Positions 1 to 8,036 of a DNA stretch of 8,036 bases are shown here, piece by piece (position 1 is the stretch's first letter; each line of letters begins with the position of its first letter). Source of the DNA: Chloroflexota bacterium (GTDB lineage: Bacteria > Chloroflexota > Dormibacteria > CF-121); the NCBI GenBank assembly GCA_005880605.1, contig VBIS01000148.1, positions 1 to 8,036 of the forward strand. Reading direction: 5' to 3'. Below the pieces are notes generated by a model that was given only the letters and a program-made list of their open reading frames with translations, was not told where the DNA came from and did not search any database. Made by a program: the position numbers and the translations under genes.

Positions 1-1515
1 CACGACCTTGCCACTCGAGCTCGAGATATCACCCACGTCATAGATGTCGATGGCAACTGTCAGGCCGGCGTAGTCCGGGGTCAGCTGGAACAGGCTCATG
101 GTGAAGTTGCCACCCGGGCCGGCATCGAACGGAGTGAAGAAGCAGATTTCGTTCCAGCCCGCGACCTGGCAGGTGGTGCAGGTCGTCTTATTGACGTCGC
201 CATTGACGGCCCGGACGGCATAGCCCTTGTGACCACCCGTGTTGGGGTCGGTAAAGGTGGTCGCGTTGTGATCCATCGTGTCGACGCGAAGCCGATAGGT
301 TCCCGGCAGGAGAGCGCCGCCGCTCAGGTAGTTGGAAAGGGCCGGCGTCGTCTGCAGGTTGACCAGGCCGTTGTCGTCCAGACCCGCATAGCTCGTCACG
401 TCGACCCAGTTGTGATAGATCAGCATGTTCGTCGGCAGTCCGCCGGCGTAGAGCTGGTCGACGGTCTTGCCCTCCTTGGGTCCGCCCATGATCGTGTACT
501 GCTTCGTCGCGGCACTCCAACTCCGCGCGTCGATGGGGTAGACGGTCAGCTGCGAGAGCAGCTCATCGTTGCTGCGGATGAAGTTGTTGTTGACCCGGTA
601 GAGCGTGTAGCGCATGGCCGCATAGTTGGTGTCGGTGCCGAAGCCGAAGGGGCCCTGGTCGTCCTCGTGGAACCAGTTGTTGCCGCCCACCGAACAGGTC
701 CGAGAGGCCGGGTTCTGATTATTGTTGTCGCAGGTGTTGGCGGATCCACCGGTGCCGTCCGGGGAAAAGGCGGCGTTATAGATCTGGATGACGCCACCCG
801 ATCCGCCCGAGGGGACGGTGACCCGGAAGTCGTAGCCGCCGCGGTCCGCCACGCTGGTGTCCTTGGGCTCGGTCCCGTTGATGTAGCTCAGCTGATGGAC
901 ATCAGTGCTCCCCACAGGGGTTGGTGTGTAGGCATCGCCCTGGCTGCGGCCGGTGGCCCAGCCCTCGGTCCGCGTGAAGTAGAACCTGGTCTTGCCAAGT
1001 TCGCCGAGCGACGAGCCCATCTGGCTCCCCGGCTGGCCGAGCGAGATCGGCGGAAGGTAGGCCGCCACCGCGGTCCGCGCGACGAAGTACGGTCTGAAAC
1101 CGAATATCTGCATGAAGAAGACCGGGGCCTGCTTGCCAACGGTGACGCGCAACTGGTTGGGGTGGCCCGGCACGGCCGCCGGCACTACGACCACACCGTT
1201 CAAGGTGTCCGACGTATCGAAGCCGTTGCGCCTGGCCTCGTCGACGGCACGATCACTGGCGTCGTTGCGCGAACCGGTCGGAACCGCCTTGGTGCCATCG
1301 AACTGGTTGGGCATGAAGACAACGCCCGACAGGGCCCCCGCCGCGGCGGCGCGTTCGGCCGCAATGCTGTATAGATAGCCGACCGCGAGGTCGACGGCCG
1401 CGCCGACGCCGCCGATCATCAGGGTGGCGGTCAGCGCCAGCAGGACGATCGCCTGCCCGGCCTTGCCGCGCAAGCGGCGCGAGGGGAGCTGCCGCCGCGG
1501 ATCGGTCCTGTTCAT
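1..1515 (-). CDS. TadG-like Flp pilus assembly protein with large ectodomain (partial, C-terminus beyond left edge)
   Basis: Open frame of 505 codons from an ATG at 1515 to the window edge without a stop. Residues 1-19 are basic (MNRTDPRRQLPSRRLRGKAG). They are followed by G20-Q21 and one hydrophobic segment at about 22-44, then an alanine-rich stretch (ERAAAAGALSG, 54-64). This is the N-terminal pattern of the TadE/TadG-like Flp pilus-assembly families. Position +5 after G20 is Leu, not the Glu of prepilins, so it is probably an uncleaved membrane anchor, as in TadG. Residues from about 65 onward should lie outside the membrane. They are rich in Gly, Asn, Thr and Tyr, look beta-rich, and contain Cys262, 274, 446, 449 and 458. 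I recognise no enzyme motif there. The ATG overlaps the stop of the upstream TadE gene (ATGA) and no Shine-Dalgarno is visible, so translational coupling is likely. The family call is fairly sure for the N-terminus; the ectodomain's function is unknown. Confidence 0.8.
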   Translation of the reverse strand, partial: MNRTDPRRQLPSRRLRGKAGQAIVLLALTATLMIGGVGAAVDLAVGYLYSIAAERAAAAGALSGVVFMPNQFDGTKAVPTGSRNDASDRAVDEARRNGFDTSDTLNGVVVVPAAVPGHPNQLRVTVGKQAPVFFMQIFGFRPYFVARTAVAAYLPPISLGQPGSQMGSSLGELGKTRFYFTRTEGWATGRSQGDAYTPTPVGSTDVHQLSYINGTEPKDTSVADRGGYDFRVTVPSGGSGGVIQIYNAAFSPDGTGGSANTCDNNNQNPASRTCSVGGNNWFHEDDQGPFGFGTDTNYAAMRYTLYRVNNNFIRSNDELLSQLTVYPIDARSWSAATKQYTIMGGPKEGKTVDQLYAGGLPTNMLIYHNWVDVTSYAGLDDNGLVNLQTTPALSNYLSGGALLPGTYRLRVDTMDHNATTFTDPNTGGHKGYAVRAVNGDVNKTTCTTCQVAGWNEICFFTPFDAGPGGNFTMSLFQLTPDYAGLTVAIDIYDVGDISSSSGKVV

Positions 1516-2054
1516 AGCAGCACCGGGGCCGCTTTCATGACGGCGTAGTCGACGATCTGCATGTTTTTGGGAAAGATGCCCGCAGGCGGCGAATAGTTCC
1601 AGACCAGGCGAACACCGATCGAGGTTTCCGTCGGCGGGATCTGGTTGCGGTTCTGGATCGGAAAGGTCTGGGTGCCGGGTGTGATGGCTCCGCCGCTGAT
1701 GAGGTATTGATCGACGGGGTCGCCCGGTTTGTAGTTGCCATCCGGCTGGGACGGCGCGTAGATATCGATCTCGGTGACGTTGGCGGAGGTCAGACCGCGG
1801 GCGACCGCCAGGGCGTCATGGACGATCTGCATGTCGATCTGCGAGGTGGTGGCGCCGGGATTCGTCTGGATACCGCCCAGCTCCGCCGCCAGTCGAGCCG
1901 ATTGCCGGACGGCGGAGCCCGCCGTGACGCGATCGGCAATCATGATGGTGGCATCGAACCCACCCATCAACAGGAAGAAGAGCACCGGGATCACGACCGC
2001 CATCTCCGCGAGCGACTGCCCGTGGCTCGGATGGATGCGCCGACAGGTCCGCAT
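1512..2054 (-). CDS. tadE: TadE-family pilus assembly protein (second of a tandem pair)
   Basis: 180 residues from the ATG at 2054. The N-terminus is basic, followed by HGQSLAEMAVVIPVLFFLLM: G12 then Q with Glu17 at +5. This fits the G/XXXXE prepilin-peptidase motif known for TadE/TadF pseudopilins. A single hydrophobic helix covers about 18-41. The rest is a predicted extracytoplasmic domain with VTEIDIY (93-99) and a C-terminal IGVRLVWNY (146-154). An earlier in-frame ATG at 2084 would add ten residues and overlap the preceding gene by 29 bases. I prefer 2054 because it sits one base after that gene's stop and gives the usual short basic leader. The stop overlaps the start of the TadG-like gene (ATGA). 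The likely role is a minor pilin-like subunit in the inner membrane that helps assemble Flp pili. It is clearly a paralogue of its upstream neighbour. TadF would be an equally acceptable label. Confidence 0.85.
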   Translation of the reverse strand: MRTCRRIHPSHGQSLAEMAVVIPVLFFLLMGGFDATIMIADRVTAGSAVRQSARLAAELGGIQTNPGATTSQIDMQIVHDALAVARGLTSANVTEIDIYAPSQPDGNYKPGDPVDQYLISGGAITPGTQTFPIQNRNQIPPTETSIGVRLVWNYSPPAGIFPKNMQIVDYAVMKAAPVLL

Positions 2055-2055
2055 C

Positions 2056-2541
2056 TCAGTAGCTCTGCGGCTCCAACCGCACATAGGTATCCGCGGTCGT
2101 CTTGACCGGCCCGAGTGGAGCGAAGAAGCCGGCCTTCCAGGTGTAGGTGTACTTGATCGTCACGCCGATGAAGTCGCTGGTGCCGTTGCCCACGTTGCGC
2201 ATGGTCGCCGGCCAGGGCTCGGGCGAGATCATGGGCGTGCCATCCAGTGCATAGCGGTTGTAGTGAGTCAGATCGGGCGTCAGGTTCCCGTTGCCGTCCT
2301 GGTTGAGCTTGTAAATGTCAACCTCTGTCACGTCGAAAAGGTGGGTGGTGTTGACGTTGTTGCGGATGATCTGCAGGACTTGCGAATCGGTTGTCGCGGC
2401 ACTACCGGCCTGCGACGCCACCCGCGAACCCTCGGTGGCGGCATAGCGGGCCGTGCCGACGCTAAACAGCAGCAGGGCCCCGTCGAGCACGCCCATGATC
2501 AGCACCAGGAGCACGGGAACGACCAGGGCGAACTCGGTCAT
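2056..2541 (-). CDS. tadE: TadE-family pilus assembly protein (first of a tandem pair; start probably further upstream)
   Basis: 161 residues from the ATG at 2541, beginning MTEFALVVPVLLVLIMG and forming one hydrophobic helix at about 4-28, then an outward-facing domain. VTEVDIY (71-77), a DGNGNL segment and IGVTIKYTY (125-133) match the same elements in the next gene, so the two are tandem paralogues. The ATG start removes the basic leader and the prepilin cleavage site that TadE proteins need. The three in-frame codons just upstream read Ala-Gln-Thr, giving A/QTMTE with Glu at +5, which lines up with G/QSLAE in the neighbour. The in-frame stop upstream is at 2632-2634. No ATG, GTG or TTG lies between, only CTG (2628, 2601) and ATT (2622, 2613). 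The true start is therefore uncertain, possibly CTG at 2628 or 2601. This is the first gene of the minus-strand unit. Family assignment is good; the 5' end is not settled. Confidence 0.8.
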   Translation of the reverse strand: MTEFALVVPVLLVLIMGVLDGALLLFSVGTARYAATEGSRVASQAGSAATTDSQVLQIIRNNVNTTHLFDVTEVDIYKLNQDGNGNLTPDLTHYNRYALDGTPMISPEPWPATMRNVGNGTSDFIGVTIKYTYTWKAGFFAPLGPVKTTADTYVRLEPQSY

Positions 2542-2665
2542 CGTTTGAGCGGCCGGCTGTTCGTTCCGGCAGCAGGTTGTTCCAGTCCGGTCAAGAGGCA
2601 GCCAAGGCCGAATACAACGAATGAACAGGCGCTAGAATCGCCGGAGTCTGAACACCATCGGTTCG
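2542..2665. promoter_or_regulatory. Divergent intergenic region between TadE operon and lipoprotein gene
   Basis: These 124 bases separate two divergently transcribed genes, so both promoters should lie here. The best -10-like element for the plus strand is TAGAAT at 2633-2638, about 28 bases before the TTG start. I see no convincing -35 box 16-18 bases upstream of it. On the minus strand, TTGACC (complement of 2589-2594) resembles a -35 but lacks a good -10 partner. If the first TadE gene starts at a CTG as suspected, its 5' end occupies part of this region. No clear inverted-repeat operator was found. Confidence 0.35.
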
Positions 2666-3786
2666 TTGCGTCGCTTTCATACCATCAGCCTGGTGGCATT
2701 AGTCGCGCTCGCCGCGTGCAGTGCGGCGCCCGCGTCAACCACAGGATCCCCACTCGCAACGGGGCCATCGTCCACGGGCACCCCGGCACGTGCCTCGGCG
2801 TATCGGGTGCTCTTCACGGCATCGACCACGAGTGGTAACGAGATTCTCCTCTACGATTCCGCGAGCAATACCCCGCAACAGCTGGTGTCCCTCGGCGCGG
2901 GCGTCGCACCTGAGGCGCACTTCGTTTCCGCGCAGAAGATCGCTTATGTCGAAACGAGCGTCATCTCGAGCCGAATCATGACCATCGACCTCAGCACCCG
3001 GGCGTCAGGCGCCGACGTCACCGTTAGCGGCTACGTGCCGGCCTTCGCCTACAGCCACGATGGCTCGATGCTCGCCTACCTGCTGCATGATTCGGCCAAT
3101 AAGCCGTCGCTACATGTGCGGCGCGGGGGACACGAGACCATTCTCAATCTCAATGCGATTGCCGGTCGCGGCGTCGGGCGTGACGACGAACTGCGGCTTG
3201 AGTACTCGCCGGACGACAAATATCTCCTGATGGTCGACACCTTCATCGGGAACCAGGGCCAGGCGCCCGAAACCGGACAGTTCCTGGTGCTGCGAACCGC
3301 CGATAACACGGTGGCCTTTCTCCCACCTTCGGGTACGAGCGCCAATGCGACGATGGCGACCTGGGCGCGCCACAGCAACCGGGTCTTTTACCGCGATGCC
3401 GTCGGTGTCCGTACCTGGGATACCGAGGTCCACAGCGTCGGCACGCTCGCCGGCGGGCTCCATTGGTACGACCCGGCGCCATCACCGGACGATCGCTGGC
3501 TGGCATACACCGACATCGACACCCAGTTCGTCCCGCGTGTCAAGCTCTACGACCTGCACGGCGGCGGCCAGACTGCGACGACGTCGCCGGCGCCACGCTC
3601 GCATCCGATTTTCATCACGGCCGACACCATCTGGTACTTAGAGGAGGTAGCCTGCACCGGCGAGTGTATGGGCGGGCCCTCGCAGCCCTCTGGAAAAGTC
3701 TTCGCCTATAGCCTGACGAGCAAAAGCGAGACGAGCCTACCCTTCAGCGACGTGCACAGTCTGTCGCAGCTGTCGGTCTTCTCGGG

Positions 3787-3790
<4 letters not shown>
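2666..3790 (+). CDS. Secreted lipoprotein with WD40/TolB-like beta-propeller repeats
   Basis: 374 residues. The N-terminus is a lipoprotein signal peptide: basic RRFH, a hydrophobic stretch (7-16) and lipobox L-A-A-C with the modified cysteine at 18. A Ser/Thr/Pro/Gly-rich linker (19-44) should tether the folded part to the membrane surface. The body shows repeated PD40-type blades: FAYSHDGSMLAYL (127-139), LEYSPDDKYLLMV (178-190) and PAPSPDDRWLAYTD (270-283), with blade-like LLYD (61-64) and VKLYDL (292-297) strands between. C330 and C334 (CTGEC) could form a disulfide. No catalytic motif is visible, so a binding or scaffold role is the most that can be said. The start is TTG. It is preferred because it gives a correctly sized signal peptide, and the only other in-frame start-like codons after the stop at 2633 are CTG (2648) and ATC (2657). 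GGAG at 2643-2646 is too far from the TTG to be a normal ribosome binding site. It is divergent from the pilus unit and convergent with aconitase. Confidence 0.75.
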
Positions 3791-6507
<2,717 letters not shown>

Positions 6508-6528
6508 CTCGTCTTGATGCTAGCAGCG

Positions 6529-7506
6529 TCAGTCGCGATTCCCGCTGTGAAATTTGCGGTGCGCCGCGCGCAGTTGTGGGTTGGTCACGTGCGTGTAGAT
6601 CTGCGTGGTGTTGAGGTTGGCGTGCCCGAGCAGCTCCTGGACGGCGCGCAGATCGGCGCCATTGGAGAGCAGGTCGGTGGCGAACGAGTGTCGCAGGGTG
6701 TGGGGCGTGGCCTTGACCCCAAGACCGGCGATGCGAACGTATTTCCCGACGATTCGCTCGATCGATCGGGACGACATCCGCATCCCGGGGCCGCCGGGGG
6801 TGAGGTCGGGTTTGCCCTTCATGCGGATGAAGAGCGGCTTCCAGCGGTCCTGGCGCGTTTCCAGGTAGCGGGCCAGCGCCTCGGTCGCGGCGTCGCTGAG
6901 GAAGACGACGCGGGGCTTGCGGCCTTTGCCGATGACGCCGAACTCACGCGTCTTCAAGTTGATGTGGTCGCGATCCAGGTGTGCTAGCTCGGCGAGCCGC
7001 AAGCCGGTACTGAAGAAGGTCTCCAGCATGGCGCGGTCGCGCAGGCCGCGCGGGTCGTTGACGTCCGGGGCGGCGAGCAGCCGCCGCAACTGATCCGGGT
7101 CCAGGAACTTCAGCGAGCGCGAGGGCGCCTTGCCCAGTTCGATGCGGTCGGGCGCCAGCACCTCCAGCCCTTGCAGCGTCCAGTAGCGAAGCATCGAGCG
7201 CAGGGCGATCAAGAAATAGGTCTGCGTGGCGCGGGTGAGCGGTCGCCCGGTGTGCTGATTGAGATGTCGGGCGAGCGCGAGCTTGTAGCGGCGCACGACC
7301 TCGCTGGTCAGGTCGGGTAGGTCCTTCACGTCCGGCTGCTCGCGGGCGAGCCAGCCCAGCAGGTAGTTGAGGTAGTGGTCGTACTGCCGGATGGTCAGCG
7401 GGCTGAGATTTCGGTCGATCTCACAGGCTTCGAGGAAGGTCCGCACGCGCTCCTCGAGCGCGACCGGTGGTGCCTGCGGCGGGGACGTGGGGGAGACGGT
7501 GGGCAC
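6529..7506 (-). CDS. Tyrosine recombinase of the XerC/XerD family
   Basis: 325 residues, typical for Xer recombinases (about 300) with a short Pro-rich N-terminal extra segment (1-16). The N-terminal core-binding (SAM-like) domain spans about 17-112, including the NLSPLTIRQYDHYLNYLLGW region. The catalytic domain runs from about 133 to 320 and has the complete active site: R170 (STGLRLAEL), K194 (GKGRK), H269 and R272 (PHTLRHSFATDLL), H295 (LLGHANL) and nucleophile Y304 (TQIYTHV). It should cleave and rejoin DNA through a 3'-phosphotyrosine link. The likely role is resolution of chromosome dimers at a dif site, but XerC, XerD and a single-Xer system cannot be told apart here. The start is GTG at 7506; later GTG/GTC codons near residues 15-21 make it uncertain by up to about 20 residues. 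No phage or transposon genes flank it, which favours a housekeeping enzyme over a mobile-element integrase. It is followed after 21 bases by acnA on the same strand. Confidence 0.93.
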   Translation of the reverse strand: MPTVSPTSPPQAPPVALEERVRTFLEACEIDRNLSPLTIRQYDHYLNYLLGWLAREQPDVKDLPDLTSEVVRRYKLALARHLNQHTGRPLTRATQTYFLIALRSMLRYWTLQGLEVLAPDRIELGKAPSRSLKFLDPDQLRRLLAAPDVNDPRGLRDRAMLETFFSTGLRLAELAHLDRDHINLKTREFGVIGKGRKPRVVFLSDAATEALARYLETRQDRWKPLFIRMKGKPDLTPGGPGMRMSSRSIERIVGKYVRIAGLGVKATPHTLRHSFATDLLSNGADLRAVQELLGHANLNTTQIYTHVTNPQLRAAHRKFHSGNRD

Positions 7507-7550
7507 GCTGCTGGGACCGAATTCTACGCTGACTGTGGCCGTATTCGAGT

Positions 7551-7580
7551 TTGACGCGTCCGGGGCATTTCCCTTAATAT
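7551..7580 (+). promoter_or_regulatory. Probable sigma70-type promoter of the padR gene
   Basis: TTGACG at 7551-7556 (five of six bases of the -35 consensus) is followed after 18 bases by TAATAT at 7575-7580 as a -10-like box. The following AT-rich tract stands out in an otherwise GC-rich window. Transcription would start near 7587, leaving a leader of about 38 bases to the padR ATG. GATACT at 7594-7599 is an alternative -10 but lacks a spaced -35. Confidence 0.55.
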
Positions 7581-7597
7581 CGCGATATATCGTGATA
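7578..7597. promoter_or_regulatory. Tandem 10-bp palindromes, probable PadR operator
   Basis: TATCGCGATA (7578-7587) is directly followed by TATCGTGATA (7588-7597). The two units differ at one base; the first is a perfect palindrome and the whole 20 bp is palindromic at 18 of 20 positions. The unit spacing equals one helical turn. It overlaps the 3' end of the -10 box and the predicted transcription start, an ideal place for repression. PadR proteins are winged-helix dimers that commonly repress their own gene from such inverted repeats, so autoregulation is a reasonable inference. It sits 72 bases upstream of the recombinase start on the other strand and might also affect that gene. Confidence 0.6.
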
Positions 7598-7610
7598 CTT
7601 CGCTAGTTCC

Positions 7611-7616
7611 AGGAGG
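7611..7616 (+). promoter_or_regulatory. Shine-Dalgarno site of padR
   Basis: AGGAGG is a perfect anti-16S match, ending 8 bases before the ATG at 7625. It is the only textbook ribosome binding site in the window and fixes the padR start firmly. Confidence 0.92.
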
Positions 7617-7624
7617 ATTCCCAA

Positions 7625-8036
7625 ATGTGGTCACGTCGTGAGTTCCGTTTCGACCAGTTCCGCCGCCAGATGTTCGAGCGCGGCGATCTCAAGTACGTCA
7701 TCCTCGAGCAGCTCAAGGACAAGCCCGCCCACGGCTACGAGTTAATCAAGGCGCTCGAGGCCCGCCTCGGCGGCTTCTACGCCCCGAGTCCGGGCGCCGT
7801 CTACCCGACGCTTCAGATGCTGGAGGACATGGGGTACGTGAGTTCGGTGTCACAGGACGGCCGGAAGGTCTACAGCATCACCGATGCCGGCCGCGCCTTC
7901 ATGAACGAGCGCCAGCCTCAGGTGGATGAAGTCTTCAATCGGATGAAGGAGCGGTGGGGCGCCGAGTGGGGCCCGCAGGCGCACCGCGTCATGCACGATC
8001 TGCGCAACGACCTGCGTGACCTCGGCCGCTCCGTTG
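7625..8036 (+). CDS. PadR-family transcriptional regulator (partial, C-terminus beyond right edge)
   Basis: 137 codons are visible. The winged-helix domain spans about 20-95 and shows the PadR signature: LKYVILEQLKDKPAHGYELI (22-41), LGGFYAPSPGAVYPTLQMLE (48-67) and the wing DGRKVYSITDAGR (78-90). A basic, aromatic leader (MWSRREFRFDQFRRQMFERG, 1-20) precedes it. From residue 91 the chain looks helical and charged (NERQPQVDEVFNRMKERWG, 94-112), the region that forms the dimerisation helices in PadR proteins. PadR proteins bind DNA as dimers and usually repress transporter or stress genes, and often their own gene. A promoter, a double palindrome and a strong ribosome binding site lie directly upstream. 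The regulated partner is probably the next gene beyond the edge. The ligand cannot be told from sequence. Confidence 0.92.
   Translation, partial: MWSRREFRFDQFRRQMFERGDLKYVILEQLKDKPAHGYELIKALEARLGGFYAPSPGAVYPTLQMLEDMGYVSSVSQDGRKVYSITDAGRAFMNERQPQVDEVFNRMKERWGAEWGPQAHRVMHDLRNDLRDLGRSV

Noticed and set aside
229..1374. Plus-strand open frame of 381 codons opposite the TadG-like gene
   Set aside because: Same antisense effect. The minus strand has an uninterrupted 505-codon frame with a proper membrane anchor coupled to TadE; the plus frame has low-complexity Arg/Val/Gly composition and no family features.
1774..2838. Plus-strand open frame of 354 codons spanning both TadE genes and the lipoprotein start
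   Set aside because: It runs antisense through two recognisable TadE genes, crosses their promoter region and overlaps the lipoprotein signal peptide in another frame; no domain is visible.
6529..7506. Recombinase as integrase of a mobile element or integron
   Set aside because: No attachment-site repeats, tRNA gene, transposase, phage or cassette genes are seen nearby, there is no integron-type insert between the catalytic motifs, and the neighbours are chromosomal.
7521..7526. TAGAAT on the minus strand as the -10 box of the recombinase gene
   Set aside because: It would give a leader of only about 7 bases and has no recognisable -35 box at the right distance; too weak to annotate as a promoter.
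7574..7600. The palindromic tract as a dif-type recombination site for the adjacent Xer protein
   Set aside because: Dif sites have two 11-base arms around a 6-base centre, often with TTAT/ATAA inner ends. This tract is two abutting 10-bp palindromes placed on a promoter, which fits an operator better.

Overview
This is an 8,036-base GC-rich stretch of bacterial chromosome with tightly packed genes: six protein-coding genes plus the start of a seventh. There are no RNA genes, insertion sequences, CRISPR arrays or prophage genes. The mix of TadE/TadG-type pilus genes, an AcnA-type aconitase, a Xer-family recombinase and a PadR regulator, with several poorly marked starts (GTG, TTG, no clear Shine-Dalgarno), suits a soil-type GC-rich Terrabacteria lineage such as Chloroflexota, Dormibacterota or Actinomycetota. 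That placement is an impression from gene style, not a phylogenetic result.

Layout. Positions 1-2541 (minus strand) hold three coupled genes: two tandem TadE-family minor pilins, then a TadG-like protein that runs off the left edge. Their junctions are a 1-base gap and a 4-base ATGA overlap, so they form one translationally coupled unit. A 124-base divergent gap (2542-2665) separates them from a plus-strand gene for a secreted beta-propeller lipoprotein (2666-3790). That gene ends tail-to-tail with aconitase on the minus strand, and the two stop codons share one CTAG. The aconitase gene (3787-6507) lies 21 bases downstream of a tyrosine recombinase gene of the XerC/XerD family (6529-7506), also on the minus strand, so the two are probably co-transcribed. 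A 118-base divergent gap (7507-7624) follows. It carries a plausible promoter, a striking double palindrome and a perfect AGGAGG ribosome binding site, all pointing at a PadR-family regulator gene (7625 to the right edge, C-terminus missing).

How the genes relate. The TadE/TadE/TadG group would supply membrane-anchored, outward-facing minor components of a Flp/Tad-type pilus or secretion machine. The motor and secretin genes (tadA, tadB, tadC, rcpA, tadZ) are not in the window. The lipoprotein is divergent from the pilus genes and could share control with them, but nothing in the sequence proves a joint function. Aconitase and the recombinase are housekeeping functions (TCA cycle, chromosome dimer resolution or site-specific recombination). 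The PadR gene is probably autoregulated through the palindromes.

I did not find a clearly new biological system. The points most worth a second look are the tandem 10-bp palindromes before padR, the apparent non-ATG start of the first TadE gene, the large uncharacterised ectodomain of the TadG-like protein, and the overlapping convergent stop codons.
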